From contig CAJUSZ010000007.1 of the NCBI GenBank assembly GCA_910589425.1, positions 30,265-94,264 of the forward strand: a stretch of 64,000 bases of DNA, written 5' to 3'. This DNA comes from an uncultured Muribaculaceae bacterium. GTDB taxonomy: Bacteria; Bacteroidota; Bacteroidia; Bacteroidales; Muribaculaceae. The notes under the pieces were generated by a model that saw only the letters and a list, made by a program, of their open reading frames with translations, was not told where the DNA came from and ran no database searches. Positions within the stretch are counted from its first letter, which is position 1. Each line of letters opens with the position of its first letter. Shown here one piece after another: positions 16,925-25,013 of this stretch. Both the position numbers and the translations under genes were made by a program.

Positions 16925-17076
16925 CACCGCTTTAATCAAGCACCCCTGCTGAAAGCTGCGGTTTTCAGTGAAACGTATCCGAGATCTGGAATTTCCAGAT
17001 GAAGAGATCCAAAGGATTTTATCCGGCGGCTCGCCCCCAAGGAAAGGATACCGGTTGGTCTTGATAAAGCCGCCTA

Positions 17077-17151
17077 CGGGGTGTAGCTCAGCCCGGTTAG
17101 AGTACGCGTCTGGGGGGCGTGTGGTCGCAAGTTCGAATCTTGTCACCCCGA
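17077..17151 (+). tRNA. tRNA-Pro (anticodon GGG)
   Basis: The sequence folds as a tRNA. The acceptor stem CGGGGTG pairs with CACCCCG at 17144-17150, with discriminator A at 17151. The D-arm contains AGCTCAGCCCGGTTAGAGT. The anticodon loop is CTGGGGG on a CGCGT/GCGTG stem, giving anticodon GGG. The T-loop is GTTCGAATC. CCA is not encoded. A strong terminator follows within 10 bp. Confidence 0.95.
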
Positions 17152-17155
17152 CAAA

Positions 17156-17190
17156 TGTGTGGATGGAATTTCATCCGCACATTTTTTTTA
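17156..17190 (+). terminator. Rho-independent terminator after tRNA-Pro
   Basis: A 10-bp stem (17156-17165 with 17172-17181, one G-T pair) has a 6-nt loop and is followed by eight T residues. Confidence 0.85.
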
Positions 17191-17313
17191 TTTCAGGCTT
17201 TCCGCTATGTCGGAGTGGGCCTGGATCACCCGTGGGTGCCGTCTGCGTATGGAGTGGCCGGTATGCTCGGTATGTTGTTAAACAAGCTCTAAATGTCAAC
17301 CCTATAAATAATA

Positions 17314-17766
17314 ATGGCAATGAAAATTATCAGAACAGTTACAATGGGCATGTTGCTGGCGGCTTCTGTGTTGCTGCCGTCATGTTCGGGGTCGAAGGAC
17401 GAGACCTCCGGTCAGAAGAAAGACAATGTGGAGGCTGCTGAGGAGTCTCCGGCGATGAAAAATCTCAGAAAGCAGGTGGAACAGCTGAACTCCACGTTCC
17501 CTGTCGAAATGCAGGACGGTTTGAAAATGACCGGTGTCGCGCTTGAGGACGGCTATCTGATCTATACATGCGAGTATCCTGCCAATATGGAATTCGAGGT
17601 GCAGCAGGATGAGACGACGAGGAAAAGAATCCTCTTATCCCTGCCGCGTCCGACGCGCCGCATGCTCCGTGAATCCGGACTTGGAATAAAATATATTTAT
17701 GTAAAGGCCGGGACAGACGAGAAGCAGGAGGTTGTAATAACGCCAGAAGAGATAAGCAATCTCTGA
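17314..17766 (+). CDS. Small hypothetical lipoprotein
   Basis: The 150-residue product has a signal peptide with a lipobox-like LLPSC around residue 24, then a charged linker and a short globular part with MTGVALEDGYLIYTCEYP and RRMLRESGLGIKYIYVKAG. I do not recognise a named family. It is a free-standing gene between two tRNA genes. An alternative ATG lies two codons downstream (17320). A hairpin terminator follows the stop. Confidence 0.8.
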   Translation: MAMKIIRTVTMGMLLAASVLLPSCSGSKDETSGQKKDNVEAAEESPAMKNLRKQVEQLNSTFPVEMQDGLKMTGVALEDGYLIYTCEYPANMEFEVQQDETTRKRILLSLPRPTRRMLRESGLGIKYIYVKAGTDEKQEVVITPEEISNL

Positions 17767-17787
17767 TAAAGATACGGTCGGAAAAAT

Positions 17788-17830
17788 CCGGGAGTGATGC
17801 TTTTTAGCGTTCGCTCCCGGTTGTTGTTTT
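17788..17830 (+). terminator. Terminator of the small lipoprotein gene
   Basis: A 10-bp stem (17788-17797 with 17811-17820, one G-T pair) closes a T-rich loop and is followed by a T/G-rich tail ending in five T residues. Confidence 0.75.
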
Positions 17831-18037
17831 TGAAAAAGTGTGGATTCTTGATGTCGCCTCCGCATGGTTGGATTTAGTGAAAATCCCCATCGATTCTGTT
17901 TGGGATTGTTGTTTTTAGGGGTCGGAAGTGAAAAAAACAAGAAAAATTTTTCACGGCATAATAATTTGAATATCAATAATCAACGTTAATATGTCGGGAA
18001 GATGGCGTAAAAAAGTTTAAATTTTTTCATCGAAAAA

Positions 18038-18069
18038 TTTGGTGGAACCGGGAAAAGTGTCTAACTTTG
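18038..18069 (+). promoter_or_regulatory. Promoter of tRNA-Asp
   Basis: TTTG (18038-18041), a 20-bp spacer and TAACTTTG (18062-18069) match the Bacteroidota consensus. The -7 box is identical to that of the tRNA-Pro gene. Confidence 0.8.
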
Positions 18070-18120
18070 CACTCGCAAACGAGCCACAACGGTAACGAGT
18101 AAAGAGAACCTCTAAAGAAT

Positions 18121-18194
18121 GGTGCGGTAGTTCAGCCGGTTAGAATACAGGCCTGTCACGCCTGGGGTCGCGGGTTCGAGTCCCGTCCGCACCG
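18121..18194 (+). tRNA. tRNA-Asp (anticodon GTC)
   Basis: The acceptor stem GGTGCGG pairs with CCGCACC (18187-18193), with discriminator G at 18194. The anticodon loop CTGTCAC on a CAGGC/GCCTG stem gives anticodon GTC. The D-arm and the GTTCGAGTC T-loop are standard. CCA is not encoded. Confidence 0.95.
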
Positions 18195-18207
18195 CCGAGG
18201 AGAGAGG

Positions 18208-18248
18208 AAGAGCAGCAGAGTAAACTTCGGTTTCCTGCTGCTCTTTTT
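18208..18248 (+). terminator. Rho-independent terminator after tRNA-Asp
   Basis: An 11-bp perfect stem (18208-18218 with 18235-18245) is followed by a run of T residues. Confidence 0.85.
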
Positions 18249-18422
18249 CGATATTCACTGCAATGGCGATCACTCCCGGCATAGCGCATGACTGATGGAT
18301 CAGCTCTCTTCTACTCCACGTTTTTTTGAAACCTCCGGACTAATGCGGATGTTTTTGAAAATTAGTGTTCCCTAAGTTTAATATTGATTGTGTGTTAAAT
18401 CCAAACACGCCCTTGACCAACC

Positions 18423-18866
18423 ATGAAGCTTCTGATAATAAACGGTCCGAATCTCAATCTCACCGGCAAACGGCAGCCGGAGATATATGGCAGTCGCTCT
18501 TTCGAGAGCTTTTTTGAAGTCCTGGAATCGGGGTATGCTTCAAAAGGCTGCGGGATCCAGTATTTCCAGTCCAATTCCGAGGGAGAGATCATCGACCGGC
18601 TGCATAAGGCCGGGTATGGCGACGAGGGATTTGACGGGATCGTGATCAACCCCGGGGCGTATTCGCATTATTCGCTTGCGATAGCGGATGCGATAGCGGC
18701 CATACCGCTTCCTGTCGTGGAGGTGCATATCTCGAATGTGGCAGCGCGCGAGGCCGAACGCCGCAAGACCGTAACCGGCGCGGCATGTGTGGCGGTCGTC
18801 GCGGGTCTCGGCCTTTTCGGCTATGAGGCGGCCGTGGAATGGTTTGTGCAGTCGAGGAATATATGA
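18423..18866 (+). CDS. aroQ: 3-dehydroquinate dehydratase, type II
   Basis: The 147-residue product has the family motifs INGPNLNLTGKRQPEIYG at the N-terminus, SNSEGEIIDRLH, the catalytic-histidine region NPGAYSHYSLAIADAI, and EVHISN. It dehydrates 3-dehydroquinate to 3-dehydroshikimate in the shikimate pathway as a dodecamer. aroB, another shikimate gene, is at 50641-51678. The stop overlaps the start of the O-methyltransferase gene by 4 bp. Confidence 0.95.
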   Translation: MKLLIINGPNLNLTGKRQPEIYGSRSFESFFEVLESGYASKGCGIQYFQSNSEGEIIDRLHKAGYGDEGFDGIVINPGAYSHYSLAIADAIAAIPLPVVEVHISNVAAREAERRKTVTGAACVAVVAGLGLFGYEAAVEWFVQSRNI

Positions 18867-19510
18867 TGGATCTCGAAGATTACATAGAGGGACATATAGA
18901 TCCGGAGCCGGCGTGGCTCTCGCGTCTCGACAGGGACACGCACACGTCGCTGATCAACGGCAGGATGTGTTCAGGACATGCCCAGGGCAGGTTTCTTAAG
19001 ATGCTTGCCCGGATGATCTCACCCCGGCGGGTGCTTGAACTCGGCACGTTTTCCGGATACTCGGCGCTATCCTTCGCCGAGGGGATGCCTCCCGGATCCG
19101 AATTCCATACAGTCGAGGCCTCCGACGAACTCTCCGACTTCATAGAAGAGCATCTTCTGAATGCTCCGGACGAGATAAGGGAAAAGATTCATCTTCATTT
19201 CGGCGCTGCGCTTGAGGTGGCGCCGGGGTTGGGTAAGGACTTCGATCTTATTTTCATCGATGCCGACAAGCGTGAGTATCCGGATTATTACCGTATGGCG
19301 GTAGGGATGCTTCGTCCCGGAGGCTACATCGTGGCCGACAATACGCTCTGGGACGGCCATGTGGCTGACGAAAACCGGTGCGACCGCCAGACTATGGGGG
19401 TGAAAAAATTCAACGATATTGTGGCGGCCGACGTCCGTGTCGAGAAGGTGATCCTGCCTCTGAGGGACGGACTGACGCTTATACGACTCAAAATGCCCGG
19501 CGAAAGATGA
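18863..19510 (+). CDS. O-methyltransferase (caffeoyl-CoA/catechol OMT-like, family 3)
   Basis: The 215-residue product has the SAM-binding motif VLELGTFSGYSALSFAEG, the acidic residue in FHTVEASDE, the metal-binding motif DLIFIDADKREYPDYY, and VADNTLWDG. These are the hallmarks of the cation-dependent class I O-methyltransferase family. The physiological substrate in Bacteroidales is not known. The ATG at 18863 overlaps the aroQ stop (ATGA); the frame is open to 18839. Confidence 0.92.
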   Translation: MMDLEDYIEGHIDPEPAWLSRLDRDTHTSLINGRMCSGHAQGRFLKMLARMISPRRVLELGTFSGYSALSFAEGMPPGSEFHTVEASDELSDFIEEHLLNAPDEIREKIHLHFGAALEVAPGLGKDFDLIFIDADKREYPDYYRMAVGMLRPGGYIVADNTLWDGHVADENRCDRQTMGVKKFNDIVAADVRVEKVILPLRDGLTLIRLKMPGER

Positions 19511-19563
19511 AACCATCCTGTGCCGGAAACGTTCTATAGAAAAGAAACCAAAAGCTAAAGAAA

Positions 19564-19932
19564 ATGGAAGGAAAAAGACAAGCAAAGATATCAAGATTGA
19601 TCCAGCGGGAACTCAGTGAGATTTTCCGCCGTCAGACGGCCAAGACCGGCGGAGTGCTGATCAGCGTGAGCGCTGTAAGAGTTTCCCCCGATCTCAGCAT
19701 AGCCAAGGCCTATCTGAGCATATTTCCGCCGGAGAAGTCGAACGAAATTCTTGAAAACATCAAACGCCAGTCGAAAACCGTGCGCTACGAGCTGGCCCAG
19801 GCCGTGAAGCAGGTACTCCGGAAATGCCCGGATCTGCAGTTTTATCTGGACGACTCGCTCGATTATATCGAGAACATCGACCGTCTGCTCGCGTCGGATC
19901 CGATCAAAGGTAGCGCCGATCCGGAAGACTGA
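19564..19932 (+). CDS. rbfA: 30S ribosome-binding factor A
   Basis: The 122-residue product begins MEGKRQAKISRLIQREL. It contains VSAVRVSPDLSIAKAYLSIF and YELAQAVKQVLRKCPDLQFY, typical of RbfA, a KH-fold factor for late 16S rRNA processing and cold adaptation. It lies between the O-methyltransferase and the LolC/E-like permease on the same strand. Confidence 0.94.
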   Translation: MEGKRQAKISRLIQRELSEIFRRQTAKTGGVLISVSAVRVSPDLSIAKAYLSIFPPEKSNEILENIKRQSKTVRYELAQAVKQVLRKCPDLQFYLDDSLDYIENIDRLLASDPIKGSADPED

Positions 19933-19977
19933 CCGCGGCGATCCCTGTTTTCCGTAGTAAGGAGAAGTGAACTGCCA

Positions 19978-21219
19978 ATGAGCAACAATCATCTTGCCGC
20001 CAGAATAGCCTGGCGCTATCTGCGTGCGAAAAAATCCCATACGGCTGTGAGTGCGATAGCCGCTGTGTCGATCGCCGGTGTGGCAGTGGCCACGGCGGCG
20101 ATCGTCTGTGTGCTTTCTGTCTTCAACGGGTTCCGCGATGTGCTGACCGACAAACTCGACTCGCTGTCGCCCGACATATCGGTTACTCCCGCCAAAGGAA
20201 AGGTCTTTGACGATGTGTCCGGAATGCTAAAGACTGTCGGGGGGCTGGAGGGCGTGGCGATCGCCACGCCTACGCTGACTGACAATGCCCTCGCGCTGTG
20301 CGGCACGCGTGAGATGCCTGTTACGCTCAAAGGCGTTGTCCCCGACGATTATGTCCGGCTTACATCGATACGGGATCTGCTTCATGAGGGGAGCGGGTGG
20401 CTGACGGATACGTATGCTGTGCCCGGGGCAGTGCTTTCGATCGGGAGTGCCGTCCAGCTCGGCGCCACCCGTCTTGGCGAGGGGGTGCTTCTATTTGCCC
20501 CGCGCCGTGAAGGGCGTGTGAACCTGGCCAATCCGGCCTCTTCGTTTTTTCAGGATTCAGTCTGTTTCACCGGTGTGTTCCAGGCCCAGCAGGCTCAGTT
20601 TGATGAAAACATGGTTGTAGTCCCTATCGATGTGGCCCGCGGACTGTTCCAGTACGACAACGAGGCGTCGGCCATAGAGATCAAGGTCTCGGCAGGAGCC
20701 TCGACCGGTGATGTCGCGTCCCGTATAGAGTCGGCTCTGGGAAAAGAGGTTGTGGTCAAGGACCGGCTTGAACAGCAGGAGATCAATTTCAGGATGATCG
20801 AGATAGAGAAATGGGTTACGTTTCTGCTACTGTTTTTTATCCTGCTAATAGCATCGTTCAACCTGATCAGCACGCTTTCGATGCTCGTGCTTGAAAAGCA
20901 GTCCTCGCTCCATACGCTGCGCAGTCTCGGGTTCGGTCCGGACAGGATAGCGTCAGTGTTCCGTTGGGAAAGCCTTTTCGTGGCGTTGGCAGGAGGAGCC
21001 GGCGGCATACTGCTTGGTGTGGGTCTGTGTCTTTTGCAGCAGCATTTCGGAATCATAAAGCTCAATGGGGATCCGGGGTCGTTGATAATCAGCGCATATC
21101 CGGTACGGGTCAAACTGTCGGACATGGTGGCCGTAGCCGTTCCTGTTTTGCTCATAGGGATAGCCAGCGGCTGGATATCCGGGCGTTTCGCCCGTTCGCG
21201 GGCCGTGCGCCGGACATGA
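19978..21219 (+). CDS. ABC transporter permease, LolC/LolE-like (FtsX/MacB core)
   Basis: The 413-residue product has an N-terminal helix (SHTAVSAIAAVSIAGVAVAT), a large periplasmic MacB-like domain, and three C-terminal helices of the FtsX domain. The motif LLLFFILLIASFNLISTLSM followed by LRSLGFGPDRIASVF is characteristic of the lipoprotein-releasing LolC/E family. It probably extracts outer-membrane lipoproteins from the inner membrane with a LolD ATPase encoded elsewhere. Confidence 0.9.
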   Translation: MSNNHLAARIAWRYLRAKKSHTAVSAIAAVSIAGVAVATAAIVCVLSVFNGFRDVLTDKLDSLSPDISVTPAKGKVFDDVSGMLKTVGGLEGVAIATPTLTDNALALCGTREMPVTLKGVVPDDYVRLTSIRDLLHEGSGWLTDTYAVPGAVLSIGSAVQLGATRLGEGVLLFAPRREGRVNLANPASSFFQDSVCFTGVFQAQQAQFDENMVVVPIDVARGLFQYDNEASAIEIKVSAGASTGDVASRIESALGKEVVVKDRLEQQEINFRMIEIEKWVTFLLLFFILLIASFNLISTLSMLVLEKQSSLHTLRSLGFGPDRIASVFRWESLFVALAGGAGGILLGVGLCLLQQHFGIIKLNGDPGSLIISAYPVRVKLSDMVAVAVPVLLIGIASGWISGRFARSRAVRRT

Positions 21220-21226
21220 ACGCGCG

Positions 21227-21258
21227 TTTGTCTGAACCGGGATTTTTTGCTATCTTTG
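21227..21258 (+). promoter_or_regulatory. Promoter of the DUF5715 lipoprotein gene
   Basis: TTTG (21227-21230), a 20-bp spacer and TATCTTTG (21251-21258) match the consensus. The position supports the ATG at 21319 as the start, because the longer open frame from 21247 begins upstream of the predicted transcription start. Confidence 0.75.
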
Positions 21259-21318
21259 CCGACGCTCAGAAACTGTTTCCGCGGAAGCGGAGGATTCCAG
21301 AAACACCAGACAGACGTA

Positions 21319-22095
21319 ATGAAGTCCAAACCAATAGCTTTTATATGCCTGCTCCTTGCTTTCGCCGCCGGAGGCTGTTCCAGTGGCGGGGAAACCCGCA
21401 GCATAGCTGAATTCGGCGCTGAGGATTTTCCTGCCGACACCATTGAGCCGGCAGTGGCTGTCGCTTCCCCGAAGCCGGAGCGGCGCGTGAAGCCGGAACA
21501 ATCGCCGGCGGACAATCCCGGTCCCGGAGTCTCAGGCAGAATAGCGGTCAACAACATCGGCCCGCTCGGCGAGCTGTTCAACGACAGCAACAAATACCAG
21601 TATGTCCATGCCGAGCGTCTCGGCATAGAACCTATCACGGATCTGCGCTCAGCCTACCGGACACGACGTCCGCTGCGGCACATCACGTCGTGTGATCTTT
21701 ACGAGGTAGACACACTTACACATTCGATGCCTTTTCTGGTGCCTGAAGCCGGACGGCTTCTCGAAGACATAGGACGCAATTTCAAGGACTCGCTCAAATC
21801 CCGCGGGCGTAAAGGCTACAGGATCCGCGTTACGTCGCTTCTGCGCACAGCCTCGACGGTCAAGAAACTCAGGCGTGTCAACGTGAACGCTACCGATTCT
21901 TCCACCCATAAGTTCGGCACGACTTTCGATCTTTCCTACACACGCTTCCATCGCGAGGGGAATTCCACCACTCTTCACGACGGGGATCTCAAGAATCTCC
22001 TTGCCGAAGTCCTGAATGATCTGCGAAGCCAGGGGCGCTGTCTGGTGAAATTCGAGCGCAAGACCGGATGCTTCCATGTTACGGTGGTCAAATAG
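21319..22095 (+). CDS. DUF5715-type lipoprotein with peptidase M15-like zinc motif
   Basis: The 258-residue product has a lipoprotein signal (Cys20 in AAGGCSSGG). The middle reads HITSCDLYEVDTLTHSMPFL. The C-terminal part keeps an M15/VanY-like arrangement: SxHxxGxxxD (His197, Asp204) and a final His253 in GCFHVTV. This suggests a D-Ala-D-Ala carboxypeptidase-like fold and a possible role in peptidoglycan trimming, although activity is only inferred. The DUF5715 name is from memory of the pattern. It is monocistronic, with its own promoter. Confidence 0.75.
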   Translation: MKSKPIAFICLLLAFAAGGCSSGGETRSIAEFGAEDFPADTIEPAVAVASPKPERRVKPEQSPADNPGPGVSGRIAVNNIGPLGELFNDSNKYQYVHAERLGIEPITDLRSAYRTRRPLRHITSCDLYEVDTLTHSMPFLVPEAGRLLEDIGRNFKDSLKSRGRKGYRIRVTSLLRTASTVKKLRRVNVNATDSSTHKFGTTFDLSYTRFHREGNSTTLHDGDLKNLLAEVLNDLRSQGRCLVKFERKTGCFHVTVVK

Positions 22096-22118
22096 CGTTT
22101 CCTGTGGCAAAAAATAGC

Positions 22119-22126
22119 TATCTTTG
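22119..22126 (+). promoter_or_regulatory. Probable -7 element for the DUF1573 gene pair
   Basis: TATCTTTG matches TAnnTTTG. The region 20 bp upstream reads GTTTCC, so the -33 part is imperfect. The leader would be about 110 nt. Confidence 0.55.
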
Positions 22127-22241
22127 CAGACCCTTTTATGCCTGACAGGAGAGCGCGTCGAGAACCAGCGGGTCATGCCGGATGTTTCAATTTCGTAGCA
22201 GATGCTTCCTCAGGCAAAACCATATAAAAACGTAAAGAATC

Positions 22242-22655
22242 ATGAGAACACTTTTGAAGATATTGTCGGTCGCAGGACTGGCGCTCATCATGGCAGTGTC
22301 TCCAGCCGGAGCAAAGAGCAAGAAGTCAGGCGGCGACGCGAAGATAAAGTTTACCGAGCGGTCATACGACTTCGGTCTCATCGACGAGAACGGCGGTCCC
22401 GTCAGCCATGAGTTTGAATTCATCAACGAGGGCAACGGCAATCTCGTTATCAGCGATGTCCGCACCCAGTGCGGCTGCACCCGCCCGGAATATCCAAAAA
22501 ATCCCATAGCGCCCGGAAAGAAAGGGAAGATAAGGATCACGTTCCTCCCGCAGGGACGTCCCGGAAGCCTGAACAAGACGGCCACGGTCTACACCAACGG
22601 CAAGCCTTCGAAAAGCCAGATCCAGATAAAAGGCCGTGTGGCTCCCAAGAAATGA
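22242..22655 (+). CDS. DUF1573 domain protein (secreted, single Ig-like domain)
   Basis: The 137-residue product has a signal peptide (ILSVAGLALIMAVSPAGA) and one DUF1573 domain, with RSYDFGLIDENGGPVSHEFE, the RTQCGCTRPEYPKNPI cysteine motif and FLPQGRPGSLNKTATVYTNG. DUF1573 is an Ig-like fold abundant in Bacteroidota exported proteins; its function is unknown. It overlaps the next DUF1573 gene by 4 bp (ATGA). Confidence 0.88.
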   Translation: MRTLLKILSVAGLALIMAVSPAGAKSKKSGGDAKIKFTERSYDFGLIDENGGPVSHEFEFINEGNGNLVISDVRTQCGCTRPEYPKNPIAPGKKGKIRITFLPQGRPGSLNKTATVYTNGKPSKSQIQIKGRVAPKK

Positions 22656-23719
22656 GGAATGATCGTCTGCTGACCGTTGCCTTGCTTCTTGCGTTGGCCT
22701 CCATTTGTGCTAATGCCGAAATCAAGTGGCTTGCCACGGACTATGATTTCGGCACGATGAAAGAGGTGGCCGGACCCAAGACCGGAAGTGTGAGGTTTGT
22801 CAACACGGGAACCGAGCCGACGGTGATCAATCAGGTGCGTCCGAGTTGCGGATGTACTGGAGCCGACTATACCGACGGCCCGATCCAGCCGGGCGACACA
22901 GCCACGGTCAGTTTCACATACAATCCAGCGGGACGTCCGGGCCGGTTTGAGAAGACTGTGAAAGTCTATACCGGTGCGGACAATGACCGGACGGTCATCA
23001 CAATCCGGGGAACAGTGATCGGTGCGCCGGAGACGCTTACCGCTTCCTATCCTGTCGAGGCCGGCCCTCTCAGGCTCTCGTCGCGGATTCTGGCTGCCGG
23101 CGACGTGCGCTACGGCACTGCGCGCCATCTGTTCCTGCAGGGATATAATCAGAGTCCGGACACGATTTATCCGGCCTGGAACCATCCGTCGCGATCGTTG
23201 AGTCTCGGTATCTCGGACCGTGCGGTGGCTCCCGGCGACGGCGTTACATTCAGCGTATATTTCAACAGCCGGGAGGGTGAGATGCCGGGTACGGTGGTCT
23301 ATCCGATAGAGATCGTGAGCGATACAGCCCGCGCCGATCAGGCACGGACCACTGTGGAATTCAGGGCCAACGTTGTCCCCGATGCATCCGGCCCGGGTGC
23401 TTCAGATCTCGCCGACGCACCGTCAATCTCGCTGACTCCCTCGCATGTGGATCTCGGCACGGTAGGCGACCGGGCGGACTTCGGTTTTGTGGTCAGCAAT
23501 ACCGGCCGCGGCAATCTCCATCTGAAACGTATGCAGGGAGAGGGGATAACGATGAAACGTTATCCGGTGGCGCTGAAACCTGGCAAGAAAGGTGAATGCA
23601 AAGGCTCCGTTCGTCTCGACGGCCGGGATCCCGGGCCTTTTGTGATCAATCTCCAGATAGTGAGCGATGATCCGGTTCATCCTCTCACGATAGTGAGGAT
23701 AGCAGGAATCAAGGAATGA
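22652..23719 (+). CDS. Multi-domain DUF1573 protein (secreted)
   Basis: The 355-residue product has a signal peptide (LLTVALLLALASICANA) and a first DUF1573 domain with RPSCGCTGADYTDGPIQPGD. A middle beta-rich part follows, and then a further DUF1573-like domain (ISLTPSHVDLGTVGDRADFG) that lacks the CGC motif. The start overlaps the stop of the smaller DUF1573 gene, so the two are co-translated and may form one envelope complex. The frame is open upstream to 22469, but that part is out-of-frame sequence of the first gene. Confidence 0.85.
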   Translation: MRNDRLLTVALLLALASICANAEIKWLATDYDFGTMKEVAGPKTGSVRFVNTGTEPTVINQVRPSCGCTGADYTDGPIQPGDTATVSFTYNPAGRPGRFEKTVKVYTGADNDRTVITIRGTVIGAPETLTASYPVEAGPLRLSSRILAAGDVRYGTARHLFLQGYNQSPDTIYPAWNHPSRSLSLGISDRAVAPGDGVTFSVYFNSREGEMPGTVVYPIEIVSDTARADQARTTVEFRANVVPDASGPGASDLADAPSISLTPSHVDLGTVGDRADFGFVVSNTGRGNLHLKRMQGEGITMKRYPVALKPGKKGECKGSVRLDGRDPGPFVINLQIVSDDPVHPLTIVRIAGIKE

Positions 23720-23767
23720 TTAGTCCATAAGTAAAAACAAAGATAAGAAGAATACCATAATAGAATC

Positions 23768-24877
23768 ATGGCACAGCTCGAACATCCTGAAAACGATGAC
23801 CAGTATAAGGGACTTCAAGTGAACAGCGGCGTGTCGTCGCAACCCACAGTCAATCCATATCTGAAACTCCGCCCGCGCCGTCGCCGCGTGCTTACGGCCT
23901 CCGACTATGTTGAGGGAATAGTGAAGCGCGACGTAAGCATCCTGGGCCAGGCCGTAACCCTTATCGAGAGTACGGCCGACGAGCATCAGGCCCTGGCGCA
24001 GGAAGTGATAGAGAAATGCCTGCCCTATGCAGGAGCTTCGCGCCGTATCGGCATCACCGGAGTGCCCGGTGCAGGCAAATCGACATCGATCGATGTGTTC
24101 GGACTCCACGTGCTTCGTCAGGGGCATCGCCTCGCCGTGCTTGCTATCGACCCGTCGAGCGAGCGCACCCGCGGATCGATTCTCGGAGACAAGACCCGCA
24201 TGGAGAAACTGTCGCAGGAGAAAGACGCCTTTATCCGTCCTTCCCCGTCGGCCGGATCCCTCGGTGGTGTGGCGCGTAAGACACGCGAGACAATAGTGCT
24301 ATGCGAGGCCGCAGGATATGACACGATTTTTGTGGAGACCGTCGGTGTCGGACAAAGCGAGACAGCGGTACACTCGATGGTGGACTTTTTTCTGCTTATC
24401 CAGCTCGCCGGTACAGGAGACGAGCTTCAGGGAATCAAGCGCGGAATCATGGAGATGGCCGACGGAATCGTCATCAACAAATGCGACGGCGACAACATAG
24501 ACCGCGCCAAGCTTGCCGCAGCCCAATTCCGCAACGCGCTCCATCTGTTTCCGCCCACGCCGAGCAAATGGGTGCCGGAAGTGCTGACCTACAGTGGATA
24601 TTTCGAAATTGACATCGACAAGGTCTGGGATATGATAGACCGCTATTTCGAATATGTGAAAGGCACCGGCTATTTTGACGTGAAACGCCAGCAGCAGGCC
24701 AAATACTGGATGGTGGAGACGATCAACGAGCATCTCCGCAGCAACTTCTATCATCAGCCTGAGGTGAGGGCGCTTCTCGAGCAGAAAGAGCTGCGGGTCC
24801 TCAACAACGAGCAGTCGTCGTTCACAGCGGCAAAAGATGTACTCGACTTTTATTTTGAACAAATGCGCAACCGCTGA
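23768..24877 (+). CDS. meaB: Methylmalonyl-CoA mutase-associated GTPase MeaB
   Basis: The 369-residue product has a P-loop GITGVPGAGKST (Lys104), an AIDPSSERTRGSILGDKTRM region, and FVETVGVGQSETAVHSMVDF, all signatures of the MeaB/ArgK G3E GTPases. MeaB protects and reloads adenosylcobalamin in methylmalonyl-CoA mutase, the enzyme of the succinate-to-propionate route. The mutase genes are not in this window. A GC-rich hairpin follows the gene. Confidence 0.95.
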   Translation: MAQLEHPENDDQYKGLQVNSGVSSQPTVNPYLKLRPRRRRVLTASDYVEGIVKRDVSILGQAVTLIESTADEHQALAQEVIEKCLPYAGASRRIGITGVPGAGKSTSIDVFGLHVLRQGHRLAVLAIDPSSERTRGSILGDKTRMEKLSQEKDAFIRPSPSAGSLGGVARKTRETIVLCEAAGYDTIFVETVGVGQSETAVHSMVDFFLLIQLAGTGDELQGIKRGIMEMADGIVINKCDGDNIDRAKLAAAQFRNALHLFPPTPSKWVPEVLTYSGYFEIDIDKVWDMIDRYFEYVKGTGYFDVKRQQQAKYWMVETINEHLRSNFYHQPEVRALLEQKELRVLNNEQSSFTAAKDVLDFYFEQMRNR

Positions 24878-24905
24878 CAGCTGATCCATTCGGCTTCTGC
24901 GGCCG

Positions 24906-24940
24906 GCGGACTCCGCTTCAAACCGGAGTCCGCGCAATAA
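24906..24940 (+). terminator. Hairpin terminator after meaB
   Basis: A perfect 10-bp GC-rich stem (24906-24915 with 24924-24933) closes an 8-nt loop. The downstream tract is AT-rich but has only a weak T-run. Confidence 0.6.
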
Positions 24941-24968
24941 TTCCAATACCAGAGACGTTATACTTCCT

Positions 24969-24990
24969 GACACGCGGCATGCCGTGTGTC
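24969..24990. promoter_or_regulatory. GCATGC-centred palindrome in front of the second exopolysaccharide locus
   Basis: A 22-bp near-perfect palindrome (one mismatched pair, core CGGCATGCCG) lies 23 bp before the start of the wza-like gene. Two bases ahead of it is TATACTTC, a poor -7-like sequence. It could be an operator or an RNA hairpin in the leader. Confidence 0.45.
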
Positions 24991-25013
24991 GAAATTCAGA
25001 CAAACCGAAACTC

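Larger units (their letters stand above)
16617..17076. other. Intergenic region with lrp promoter, tRNA-Pro promoter and a structured leader
   Basis: No gene is seen in these 460 bases. The left part is AT-rich and holds the lrp promoter (minus strand). The right part holds a tRNA-Pro promoter at 16893-16924 and about 150 nt between it and the tRNA. That leader contains four consecutive inverted repeats: 16949-16954 with 16963-16968, 16984-16990 with 16994-17000, 17014-17017 with 17021-17024, and 17025-17031 with 17068-17074. Confidence 0.7.
17767..18120. other. Intergenic region between lipoprotein gene and tRNA-Asp
   Basis: The 354 bases hold the lipoprotein terminator at the left and the tRNA-Asp promoter at the right. 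The middle (about 17840-18030) is AT-rich, and I see no coding sequence or other structure in it. Confidence 0.7.

Noticed and set aside
17077..18194. tRNA genes as attachment sites of an integrated element
   Set aside because: No duplicated tRNA 3' ends, integrase of the mobile type, or change in gene style was seen around them.
23738..23745. TATCTTTG on the minus strand between the DUF1573 gene and meaB
   Set aside because: No minus-strand gene lies downstream and no TTTG is at the right distance. It is probably a chance match.
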